A DNA stretch of 64,000 bases, taken from the NCBI RefSeq assembly GCF_042879035.1, contig NZ_JBIAOU010000002.1, positions 372,001-436,000 on the forward strand, read 5' to 3'. The translations under genes and the position numbers were made by a program. Position 1 is the first letter of the stretch. The number at the start of each line of letters is the position of its first letter. A model generated the notes under the pieces. The model had not been told where the DNA came from, made no database searches, and worked only from the letters and a program-made list of their open reading frames with translations. Source of the DNA: Rhodococcus_G sp042879035. GTDB taxonomy: Bacteria; Actinomycetota; Actinomycetes; Mycobacteriales; Mycobacteriaceae. Below, piece after piece: positions 57,362 to 64,000 of the stretch.

Positions 57362-57784
57362 TCAGGGATTGCCGGGTTGGTACGGGTACGGCGTCGACGG
57401 GTACGACGGCGTGGAGACGTCGACGATGTCCTTCCCGAGCGGCATCAAGGAGATCGGGATCATCTTCAGGTTCGCCAGGGCCAACGGGATACCGATGATG
57501 GTGATCGCCATCGCGATCGCGCTGATCAGGTGGCCGATGGCGAGCCAGATTCCGCACAGGATCAGCCAGATCACGTTTCCGATCAGCGACCCCACCCCCG
57601 ACGTCGGCTTGTCGACCACGGTCTTGCCGAACGGCCACAGCGCGTAGACGCCGATCCGGAACGAGGCGATGCCGAACGGGATCGTGATGATCAGAATGCA
57701 GCAGATCACCCCGGCGACGAAGTAGCCGAGCGCGAGCCACAGGCCACCGAAGATCAGCCAGATGATGTTGAGGATCAGTCTCAT
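57362..57784 (-). CDS. YccF-domain inner membrane protein
   Basis: A 140-residue protein of two repeated YccF units, each with a membrane hairpin: LILNIIWLIFGGLWLALGYFVAGVICCILIITIPFGIASFRI and LIGNVIWLILCGIWLAIGHLISAIAMAITIIGIPLALANLKM. The C-terminal tail is Ser/Pro/Tyr-rich. Function unknown, but the family is widespread in bacteria. Its ATG overlaps the stop of the preceding small membrane protein (ATGA), so the two are coupled. Confidence 0.87.
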   Translation of the reverse strand: MRLILNIIWLIFGGLWLALGYFVAGVICCILIITIPFGIASFRIGVYALWPFGKTVVDKPTSGVGSLIGNVIWLILCGIWLAIGHLISAIAMAITIIGIPLALANLKMIPISLMPLGKDIVDVSTPSYPSTPYPYQPGNP

Positions 57785-58041
57785 GTTTGCCCATCTCTCC
57801 GGACGCGACGTCCGGCGCGCAGTGCGGACACGATGCCGAGCAGGAATCCGAGCGGGAAGGCGAGGGCCGTCAGGTACAGCGCGAGACCCGGGGTGTGCCC
57901 GGTCGCCGCGACGACGAAGATCGCGACGACGGCCGCGACGCCGATGACGAACAGGGCCAGGGAAATGCGGAACAGCAGTCCTCCGGACGCGGGCGCGGTG
58001 CCGTCGGAGGGGGTCTCGGTGCCGGGTGATTGAGGGGCCAC
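57781..58041 (-). CDS. Small two-helix membrane protein
   Basis: An 86-residue protein starting at GTG: a polar N-terminus (APQSPGTETPSDGTAP) followed by two hydrophobic helices (about 21-44 and 51-71) and a basic end, RAGRRVRRDG. Probably membrane-bound with the tail inside. No family recognised. Translation is coupled to the YccF gene. Confidence 0.7.
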   Translation of the reverse strand: MAPQSPGTETPSDGTAPASGGLLFRISLALFVIGVAAVVAIFVVAATGHTPGLALYLTALAFPLGFLLGIVSALRAGRRVRRDGQT

Positions 58042-58093
58042 ATGCCCACCGTATCCCTCGCAAACCCGTGTGCCGGAGCAGGGCACGCAGGGG

Positions 58094-58099
58094 TAGAAT
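58094..58099 (+). promoter_or_regulatory. -10 element of the cold-shock gene
   Basis: TAGAAT is a close match to the actinobacterial housekeeping -10. It is 78 bp upstream of the GTG start, leaving a 5' UTR of about 70 nt, as often seen for cold-shock mRNAs. Confidence 0.5.
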
Positions 58100-58177
58100 G
58101 CGAGTCATCGCGTCCCACACACGGTGGGGCGCGTTCGTTTATGTGGTCGTAATCGACGTGGATGAGCAGGTGACGCA

Positions 58178-58591
58178 GTGCCTACCGGCAAGGTGAAGTG
58201 GTACGACGTTGACAAGGGCTTCGGATTCCTCTCGCAGGACGAGGGCGAAGACGTGTACGTCCGGTCGTCGGCGCTGCCCGCGGGAGTCGAGGGTCTCAAG
58301 GCCGGCCAGCGGGTGGAGTTCGGCATGGCCGCCGGACGCCGCGGACCGCAGGCGCTGAGCCTGAAGGTGCTCGACCCGGCACCGACGCTGCGGCAGAGCG
58401 GCGGCAGCCGCCGCGACGAGGGCACCCGCAAGCACACGCCCGACGAGCTTCACGGCATGGTCGAGGACATGATCACGCTGCTCGAGGCGAAGGTGCAGCC
58501 GGACCTGCGCAAGGGTCGGTACCCCGACCGCAAGACCGCGCAGCGTATCTCCGAGGTCGTCCGGGCGGTCGCCCGCGAACTCGACAGCTGA
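58178..58591 (+). CDS. cspB: Cold-shock protein with C-terminal extension, CspB-like
   Basis: A 137-residue protein. Residues 1-66 form the cold-shock domain: PTGKVKWYDVDKGFGFLS with RNP-1 GFGFLS, DVYVRSSAL (RNP-2 type). An unusually long C-terminal region follows (about 75-137, DELHGMVEDMITLLEAKVQPDLRKG, RKTAQRISEVVRAVARELDS), predicted helical. This layout matches M. tuberculosis Rv0871. It binds single-stranded RNA or DNA and may act as an RNA chaperone. GTG start. A very stable hairpin follows. Confidence 0.9.
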   Translation: MPTGKVKWYDVDKGFGFLSQDEGEDVYVRSSALPAGVEGLKAGQRVEFGMAAGRRGPQALSLKVLDPAPTLRQSGGSRRDEGTRKHTPDELHGMVEDMITLLEAKVQPDLRKGRYPDRKTAQRISEVVRAVARELDS

Positions 58592-58619
58592 CCACCCGCA
58601 GGCTGCGCACGACAAGCTG

Positions 58620-58672
58620 CACAGACAACTGGAGCCCCCGGTCGAATCGACCGGGGGCTCCAGTTGTCTGTG
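58620..58672. terminator. 25-bp perfect-stem terminator between cspB and DUF2771 gene
   Basis: Arms 58620-58644 and 58648-58672 are perfect inverted repeats of 25 bp with a 3-nt loop, between two convergent genes. It is an exceptionally long stem, well placed for bidirectional termination. Confidence 0.93.
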
Positions 58673-58683
58673 GGTGCGCTCGG

Positions 58684-59202
58684 CTACTCCGCGGACTGAT
58701 CTGCGGACTGCTCGGCGGGCGCCCGCATGTCCTCGGGCAGCGTCTGGATCGCCCACACGGGAGCGAAGTCGCCGGACGACGGCTGCTGGATGATCACGCC
58801 GAGCAGCTGCTCGTTCTCGCGTGTGGGCACCGTCACCGAGTACGCGTCGCCCGCGGTGTAGTCCCGGTAGCCGTCGAACACCTCACCGGTGCGCGGATCG
58901 CCGAACTGGACGTTGAGCCGCCAGTCGCCCTCGGCGACCTCCTTCGGCAGCGAGAGCTGCAGCGGCGACCCGGCGGGCACCGCCAGGTTCGCGACCGTGA
59001 GGTCCGCGCAGCGCAGGCTCGCGTCGCAGAGGCCCGCCTCCACGTCGACGGTGTTGCCGTGCGCGAAGGCGGTGATGGTCGGCAGGGTCTCGGGGGCGTC
59101 GCGGACGAGCATCGTGACGACCGCGGCGAGTCCGCCGGCCGCCACCAGCACCACCACGACCACCGCTGCGAGGATCTTCTTCGTCCGGGCTTGCAAGGTC
59201 AT
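58684..59202 (-). CDS. DUF2771-family membrane-anchored protein (Rv0875c-like)
   Basis: A 172-residue protein with an N-terminal anchor (about 12-35, ILAAVVVVVLVAAGGLAAVVTML) and an extracytoplasmic domain: ITAFAHGNTVDVEAGLCDASLRCADL (two Cys, likely a disulfide), LSLPKEVAEGDWRLNVQFGDPRTG and YSVTVPTRENEQLLGVIIQQPS. The family is restricted to Corynebacteriales. The ATG overlaps the stop of the MFS gene by 1 bp (TGATG), so they are one unit, as Rv0876c-Rv0875c. Confidence 0.85.
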   Translation of the reverse strand: MTLQARTKKILAAVVVVVLVAAGGLAAVVTMLVRDAPETLPTITAFAHGNTVDVEAGLCDASLRCADLTVANLAVPAGSPLQLSLPKEVAEGDWRLNVQFGDPRTGEVFDGYRDYTAGDAYSVTVPTRENEQLLGVIIQQPSSGDFAPVWAIQTLPEDMRAPAEQSADQSAE

Positions 59203-60938
59203 CAGGTTCCGTTCTCGTTCTTCGTACCCGCCCGGTGGGACGGGTCCGTGTCGGTCGGCCGGGCTGCGGCCGAATGCTGTGGTGTGGGCTCTGCGGGAGC
59301 CTCCTGGTTCGCGTGCTCGGGGCGTTTGCCGCCGAGGCCGGGAAGCAGCGTGCGGCCACGGTACGTCAGCACGGTCTGGATCAACCCGAAGACCAGCACG
59401 ACCGAGACGACGGTGAAACCGATCCAGTACTGCGTCGGGAGCAGCACACCCAGCGCGCCTCCGATCACCCAGCTCAGTTGCAGCACCGTTTCGGAGCGGC
59501 CGAATCCGGACGCGATGGACTCCTCGGGCAGATCCTGCTGCAGTGACGCGTCGAGGGAGACCTTCGCCAACGCGCTCGCCGCGGATGCGACGAGGGTGGC
59601 CAGGGCCGCGGACAGCAGGCTGTCGGTGACGGCGGCGAGGATCGCGACGAACGTCACGGCCGCGGTGCAGCGCAGCACGATCACCGCGGGCCGGCCGAGC
59701 TTGAGCCGGGCGCCGGTGGCGTTGCCCGCGAAGTTGCCGATGCCGGCCGCGGCGCCGACCAGGCCGAGCATCGCGGCCTGTACCAGTGGGTCGTGTTCGG
59801 TGCGGGACTTCGCGACGAACGCGATGTAGAGGGTGAGGAATCCGGTCAGGACCCGGATGGTGCTGTTGCCCCACAGCCCGGTGATCGTGGCGCGGCCGAG
59901 GGGCTGCCGCCGTGTGGCGGGCGAGATCGCGTCCTTCTGCTCCCGGGTGATGACCTCGGTGACGGCGTCGCCGCGGTGGTAGGCGAGGGTCGCGGGGACT
60001 TCGCCCTCGGTGACCTCCACCCACGCCGGGATCCGCATGCTCAGGTAGGCGCCGACGACGGTGATCGCGGCGGTCAGCCACAACACGCCGGTCGACCCGA
60101 ACGCGATCGCGACCAGACCGGCGACCGCGCCCGCGAAGATCGTGCCTCCGATCAGGCCGAACACCGTCAGTCGGGAGTTCGTGCGCACCAGGTCGATGTC
60201 CGGTGGCAGCACCCGGGGTGTCACGGCGCTCTTGAGCACCGAGAACGACTTGCTGAGCACCAGCATCCCCAGCGCGCACGGATACAGCGCCCAGCTGTCG
60301 AAGTTGAACACCAGCAGGACGGCGAGGACGGTGCGCAGCGCGAACGACGCGGCGAGAGCCAGTCGGCGGCCGTGCTGCAACCGGTCGAGGGCCGGGCCGA
60401 TCAGCGGCGCGATCACCGCGAACGGGGCGATCGTGATCAGCAGGTACAGCGCCACCTTCGTCTTGTCCTCGCCGGTGGCGGCGGAGAAGAACAGTGTGTT
60501 CGCCAGGGCGACGGCGATCGCGGCGTCGGTGGCGAAGTTCGCCATCACCGCGTACGTCAGGTGCGTCAGGCCGGACTCGTCGGCGCCGTCCGCGGTCGCG
60601 GCGCGGCGGAAGGTGGCGATACCGCGGTTCGTCAGCTCCCGGCTGCGCATCGCCGCGACCCGGGTGACGGTCAGCTTGCGCGGAATCGGGGGCGGCTTCG
60701 GACCACCCGGTTTCGACGACCGGATCTGCTCGGTCGGCTGCTCACGGGGTGTGTCGTTCGGTGCGGCCGTGCCGTTGGCCCCGGACTGCGGGGTGCCGGT
60801 CGGGGGAAGCGGTTCGCGGCGTCCGGACACGCGCCGCGACGGGGGGTAGTTCTCGTAACCGGGGTGGACGCCACCGCGACCGGCGTCGGCCTGAACCCGG
60901 TGCCTGTCGGGTTCGGAGGGGTCGCGCGGTCCGGTCAC
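59202..60938 (-). CDS. MFS-type membrane transporter (Rv0876c-like)
   Basis: A 578-residue protein. A long hydrophilic N-terminus (about 1-120, Pro/Arg-rich) is followed by about 12 helices, for example ALYLLITIAPFAVIAPLIGPALDRLQHGRRLAL (motif A variant) and GVLLPTQYWIGFTVVSVVLVFG, and a hydrophilic C-terminal tail of about 50 residues. In mycobacteria this neighbour of the DUF2771 gene has no proven substrate. GTG start. Co-transcribed with the DUF2771 gene. Confidence 0.85.
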   Translation of the reverse strand: MTGPRDPSEPDRHRVQADAGRGGVHPGYENYPPSRRVSGRREPLPPTGTPQSGANGTAAPNDTPREQPTEQIRSSKPGGPKPPPIPRKLTVTRVAAMRSRELTNRGIATFRRAATADGADESGLTHLTYAVMANFATDAAIAVALANTLFFSAATGEDKTKVALYLLITIAPFAVIAPLIGPALDRLQHGRRLALAASFALRTVLAVLLVFNFDSWALYPCALGMLVLSKSFSVLKSAVTPRVLPPDIDLVRTNSRLTVFGLIGGTIFAGAVAGLVAIAFGSTGVLWLTAAITVVGAYLSMRIPAWVEVTEGEVPATLAYHRGDAVTEVITREQKDAISPATRRQPLGRATITGLWGNSTIRVLTGFLTLYIAFVAKSRTEHDPLVQAAMLGLVGAAAGIGNFAGNATGARLKLGRPAVIVLRCTAAVTFVAILAAVTDSLLSAALATLVASAASALAKVSLDASLQQDLPEESIASGFGRSETVLQLSWVIGGALGVLLPTQYWIGFTVVSVVLVFGLIQTVLTYRGRTLLPGLGGKRPEHANQEAPAEPTPQHSAAARPTDTDPSHRAGTKNENGT

Positions 60939-60999
60939 GGGTCCAATTCTCTCCTAGTTCACGCGTGGACTACCACAGGCCCCACCGCGTGTGGTCCGG

Positions 61000-61812
61000 T
61001 CAGGAGACGAAACGCACGTCGAACACGAGCGGATACAGCTTGCCGGTGATCAGGAATCGATCCGTGCCCGGCAGTGCGGCGATTCCGTTGAGGACGTCGG
61101 CGCCGCGTTGCTGCTCGGCGGTCAGCAGGCCGGACGCGTCGATGACCGCGACGACGGCGCCGGTGTCCGGGTCGATCCGCACGATGTCCGAGGTCTGCCA
61201 CACGTTCGCGTACACCAGCCCGTCGTCCGTGCACTCGAGTTCGTTGAGCATCTCGACCGGTTCTCCGTCGAGGGTCACCGCGACGGTGCCCACCGGGTCG
61301 AACGTCTCCGGATCGCGGAACGTCAACGTGTCGGATCCGTCGCTCATCACCAGCCGGTCCGGCTGCGCGCACAGTCCCCACCCCTCGCCCTCGTACTCGA
61401 CCCGCGACCGTTCGGCGAGGGTGTCGCGATCGCGGGCGAAAGCCACGTGGTCCTGCCACGTCAACTGCCAGACGGTGTCCCCGGCGACCGTCAGGCCCTC
61501 GCCGAACATCTCGTCCGGCAGTGGGACGCGGACCCGTTCGACGCCGGTGTCGAGGTCGCGGGCGCTGATGTACGAGCGGCCGACCAGACCGGTCCCCTCG
61601 ACGAGTTCGCCGCCGGAGACTTCGAGCCCCTGCGTGAACGCCGCGGTGTCGTGCGGCGCGGTGCCGACGACCTCGGCGTGCAGTCGCTGCACCGGGCTCG
61701 GCGAGTCCGCGGTACTGCCGGTGTCGGAGGCCGCGGCGCACCCGCCGACGGTGAGAGCGGTCAGTGTCGCGACGAGGCCGAGGAGCCGATGCACAGTCAC
61801 AGGGGCAAGCAT
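61000..61812 (-). CDS. Glutaminyl-peptide cyclotransferase-like lipoprotein
   Basis: A 270-residue protein. A lipoprotein signal (LLGLVATLTALTVGGC, Cys25) precedes a five-bladed beta-propeller of the plant-type glutamine cyclotransferase family: HDTAAFTQGLEV, TGLVGRSYISARDLDTG, FGEGLTVAGDTVWQLTWQ, GEGWGLCAQPDRLVMSDGSDTLTF, LNELECTDDGLVYANVW, VLNGIAALPGTDRFLITGKLYP. The family forms pyroglutamate at peptide N-termini. The enzyme is outside the cell membrane. The ATG at 61812 was chosen for the complete signal peptide. It is divergent from the DUF3027 gene. Confidence 0.88.
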   Translation of the reverse strand: MLAPVTVHRLLGLVATLTALTVGGCAAASDTGSTADSPSPVQRLHAEVVGTAPHDTAAFTQGLEVSGGELVEGTGLVGRSYISARDLDTGVERVRVPLPDEMFGEGLTVAGDTVWQLTWQDHVAFARDRDTLAERSRVEYEGEGWGLCAQPDRLVMSDGSDTLTFRDPETFDPVGTVAVTLDGEPVEMLNELECTDDGLVYANVWQTSDIVRIDPDTGAVVAVIDASGLLTAEQQRGADVLNGIAALPGTDRFLITGKLYPLVFDVRFVS

Positions 61813-61860
61813 GGCAGCCCGATCGGGTGCACGGAGCACACGATGCGGCAAAATAGGGGT

Positions 61861-62790
61861 GTGAGTGCGCAGTCTGCCCCCGATCTTGCCCCCGTGCGTC
61901 CGCTGTTGGCCGACGCCGTGGAGTTCGCCCGCCAGGCGTTGACCGATCTCGGTGAGGTTGCGGTGGGTGCTCACCTCGGTGTCACCGCCGACGACGAGTA
62001 CACGGCGACGCACCGGTTCGACACGACGCTGCCCGGCTACCACGGATGGCAGTGGGCGGTGGTGCTGTCCGCGCTGCCCGACTCCGACCGCGTCACGGTC
62101 AACGAGTCGGCGCTGCTGCCCGGTCCCGAGGCGCTGGTGGCGCCCGAGTGGCTGCCGTGGGAGGAGCGGGTTCGCCCCGGTGACCTGACGCCCGGCGACC
62201 TGCTGGCTCCGCGTGTCGACGACCCGCGGCTGGTGCCCGGGTACGTCGCGAACGGCGACCCGGTCGTCGACGACCTGGCCCGCGAGGTCGGTCTCGGCCG
62301 CAAGCAGGTGCTCAGCCTGGAGGGTCGACAGGACGCCGCGCAGCGCTGGCACGACGGCGACCACGGTCCGGACACCGAGATGGCGAAGGCCGCGCCGTCG
62401 ACCTGCGCGCTGTGCGGGTTCTACCTTCCCCTCGCCGGGTCGCTGCGCGCCGCGTTCGGGGTGTGCGGAAACGAGATGTCCGCCGACGGGCACGTGGTGC
62501 ACGCCGAGTACGGCTGCGGCGCGCACTCGGACACCGAACTGCCGTCCGGCGCGGGCACCCCGAAGTACGACGCGTTCGACGACGGCGCCGTCGAGGTGGT
62601 CACCCTCCCGCCGACCGCAGGGGGCGCGAGCGCCGAAGGCGCCGAGACCGAGACGCCGCGGACCGAGACCGAGGCCGAGCCCACGGGGGCGAGCGCCGAG
62701 GTCGAGCAGCCGGTCGCGGGCAGCGCGGAGCCGGAGCAGGCCGAGAGCACGCCGGCCGACACGGAAACGGACGCGGCATCGACCGACTGA
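61861..62790 (+). CDS. DUF3027-family protein
   Basis: A 309-residue protein with a conserved domain to about residue 235: FARQALTDLGEVAVGAHLGVTADDEYTATHRFDTTLPGYHGWQWAVVL, and a Cys cluster, STCALCGFYLPL, FGVCGNEMS, YGCGAHSD, which may bind zinc. A low-complexity acidic tail (Glu/Thr/Ala-rich) ends it. Known only from actinobacteria and often next to an Hsp90-like ATPase, as here. GTG start; an ATG six codons upstream is possible. It overlaps the next gene by 4 bp. Confidence 0.82.
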   Translation: MSAQSAPDLAPVRPLLADAVEFARQALTDLGEVAVGAHLGVTADDEYTATHRFDTTLPGYHGWQWAVVLSALPDSDRVTVNESALLPGPEALVAPEWLPWEERVRPGDLTPGDLLAPRVDDPRLVPGYVANGDPVVDDLAREVGLGRKQVLSLEGRQDAAQRWHDGDHGPDTEMAKAAPSTCALCGFYLPLAGSLRAAFGVCGNEMSADGHVVHAEYGCGAHSDTELPSGAGTPKYDAFDDGAVEVVTLPPTAGGASAEGAETETPRTETEAEPTGASAEVEQPVAGSAEPEQAESTPADTETDAASTD

Positions 62791-64000
62791 CGGGAGCCGA
62801 CCCCTTCGACGCGGACGGGCTGCGGGCCGCGACCCTGCTGGCGTGGACGTCCTCGCCGACGCGGTTGCGGGAGGACGCCGCGACGGAAGCGGACCTGGTG
62901 CGCGGCGGGTACCGCGATCGCGTGCTCACCGAGCTGGCGCAGAACGCCGCCGACGCCGCGGCGCGGGCGGGCGTGCCGGGCCGGCTCGAGGTGCGGCTCG
63001 ACGGCGACCGGCTGTCCGTCGCGAATGTCGGTGCGCCGCTGGACCGGTCCGGTGTGCAGGCGCTGTCGGCGCTGCGGGTGTCGGGCAAGAGCGAGGGCGT
63101 CGGCAGGTTCGGTGTCGGGTTCACCGCGGTGCGTGCGATCAGTGACGAGATCGACCTGCGCTCGACCACGGGATCGGTGACGTTCTCCGCTGCCCGGACG
63201 GCCGCCGAACTGGACCGCGCCGGACTTCCCGTGCCGGAGCAGGGACTTCCGGTGCTGCGGCTCGTCTGGGCCACCGACCACCCCCCGGCGCCGGGATTCG
63301 ACACGGAGGTCGTGCTGACGCTGCGTCCCGGCGTCGACGGTGCCGCGCTCGCGGCGGGTATGGGCGACGAGGTGGTCGACCTTCTTCTCGAACTTACTGC
63401 GCTGCAGTCGATTCGGATCTGCGGGCGTGAGTTCTCGCGCGCGGAGCGGGAACTCGGCGGCGGACTGAGCGAGGTCGCCGTCGGCGATCGCACCTGGTGG
63501 CAGTACACCACGGCCGCGGCCCGGTGGCTGGTCCCGATCGTCGGTGGCGTTCCTGCGCCCTCGCACGGCGACGTGCTGCGCGCCCCGACCCGGTCCGACG
63601 AGGAGCTCTCGCTGCCCGCGCTCGTCGTCGCCGACGTCGCACTGCAGCCCGACCGGCGGCGGATCCTGCCCGGGGCGGCGATCGGCCGCCTCGGCGCCGG
63701 CTACGCGGAATTCGTTGCAGCCCTGCCTGGTTCGATGCGACCCGTGCTCGTGCCGCTGCCGGGATTCACCCTCGGCGAGGTCGACGCGCAGCTGCGGGAG
63801 GCGGTGCTGCACGAGCTCACCGAGCATCCCTGGCTGCCTGCGGTTGCGGGGCGGGAGCTGCGACCGCGGGACGCGACAGTGCTGCCGGGGCTCACGGACG
63901 AACTCGCCGACCTGCTCGTCGACGTCGTGCCGGGACTGCTGACCCCGGACCTGTCCGGCCCGTCCGCGGCGGGTGCGTTGACGGCGGTCGGTGTGCACCG
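62787..64000 (+). CDS. Sacsin/Hsp90-like GHKL ATPase (partial, runs off the window; probable CTG start)
   Basis: At least 404 residues of an ATPase with a GHKL fold: N-box VLTELAQNAADAAARAG, D-x-G region RLSVANVGAPLD and the lid GVGRFGVGFTAVRAISDEI, as in the sacsin/Hsp90/HtpG N-terminal domain. Downstream is an alpha/beta region (ALVVADVALQPDRRRILPG). No ATG, GTG or TTG lies at the start; the best-placed start is CTG at 62787, overlapping the DUF3027 stop as CTGA, which gives MTGADPFDADGL, similar to what relatives have. It could be a protein chaperone for, or partner of, DUF3027. Confidence 0.8.
   Translation, partial: MTGADPFDADGLRAATLLAWTSSPTRLREDAATEADLVRGGYRDRVLTELAQNAADAAARAGVPGRLEVRLDGDRLSVANVGAPLDRSGVQALSALRVSGKSEGVGRFGVGFTAVRAISDEIDLRSTTGSVTFSAARTAAELDRAGLPVPEQGLPVLRLVWATDHPPAPGFDTEVVLTLRPGVDGAALAAGMGDEVVDLLLELTALQSIRICGREFSRAERELGGGLSEVAVGDRTWWQYTTAAARWLVPIVGGVPAPSHGDVLRAPTRSDEELSLPALVVADVALQPDRRRILPGAAIGRLGAGYAEFVAALPGSMRPVLVPLPGFTLGEVDAQLREAVLHELTEHPWLPAVAGRELRPRDATVLPGLTDELADLLVDVVPGLLTPDLSGPSAAGALTAVGVH

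Noticed and set aside
1..64000. tRNA or rRNA genes, intact transposases, prophage or CRISPR-Cas
   Set aside because: None could be recognised by eye; a tRNAscan or covariance search would be needed to exclude small RNAs fully.

Overview
The window is high-GC actinobacterial DNA. Gene content and order point to Rhodococcus or a close relative in the Corynebacteriales, but no rRNA or tRNA is present to settle the species. The evidence is a mycobacterial-type dormancy (DevR/DosR) gene set, a stretch syntenic with the Mycobacterium tuberculosis Rv0858c-Rv0883c neighbourhood (DapC, XPB helicase, its helicase-associated partner, Rpf, CspB, DUF2771, DUF3027), and many GTG starts with 1-4 bp gene overlaps.

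Region 1 (1-21 kb) is a dormancy or stress island. The core is a minus-strand operon, devR - devS (heme-type GAF sensor kinase) - trehalose-phosphatase/GH65 fusion. Around it lie a tandem-domain universal stress protein, a beta-phosphoglucomutase-like HAD enzyme, a flavodoxin, a wax ester synthase/diacylglycerol acyltransferase, a CBS-BON protein, PEP synthase, an Acg-like nitroreductase and a GH15 trehalase-like enzyme. At least six copies of a DevR-box-like motif (consensus about GTGACCTTCGGCCCTA) sit in the promoter regions of these genes, so the cluster looks like one regulon linking hypoxia or redox sensing to storage lipid, trehalose and PEP metabolism. The island also holds decayed genes: an Hsp20 gene reduced by internal deletion to 41 codons beside an intact HspR-like regulator, and a Usp gene reduced to its last third.

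Region 2 (21-34 kb) is mixed: a membrane protein, glutathione peroxidase, an SPW-repeat protein, a frameshifted rifampicin ADP-ribosyltransferase (arr), a DAHP synthase preceded by an aromatic-rich leader peptide, an AlkB-like dioxygenase, a MerR-HEAT/HEAT pair, an SDR - Gfo/Idh/MocA - SnoaL operon, a VOC protein, an AraC regulator with DapC, and a carboxymuconolactone decarboxylase-like protein overlapping a truncated ECF41/SigJ-like sigma factor.

Region 3 (34.5-41 kb) is an organosulfur-type uptake and oxidation operon: substrate-binding protein, ATPase, permease, flavin monooxygenase and MFS exporter. It is preceded by a short leader ORF with tandem Cys codons that probably works as a cysteine-responsive attenuator. 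A second LLM oxidoreductase, a nested-palindrome element and an acetyltransferase follow.

Region 4 (42-46 kb) encodes a CitMHS citrate transporter with a CitAB-type two-component system. Region 5 (46-64 kb) carries the XPB helicase and its partner, separated by a monooxygenase and a fused ABC exporter. It continues with an Rpf gene under a c-di-AMP (ydaO-type) riboswitch and a CRP/GlxR-like site, YccF, CspB, DUF2771, MFS, glutaminyl cyclase-like and DUF3027 genes, and at the right edge a partial Hsp90-like ATPase that seems to start at CTG. No CRISPR array, rRNA, tRNA, intact insertion sequence or prophage was seen.
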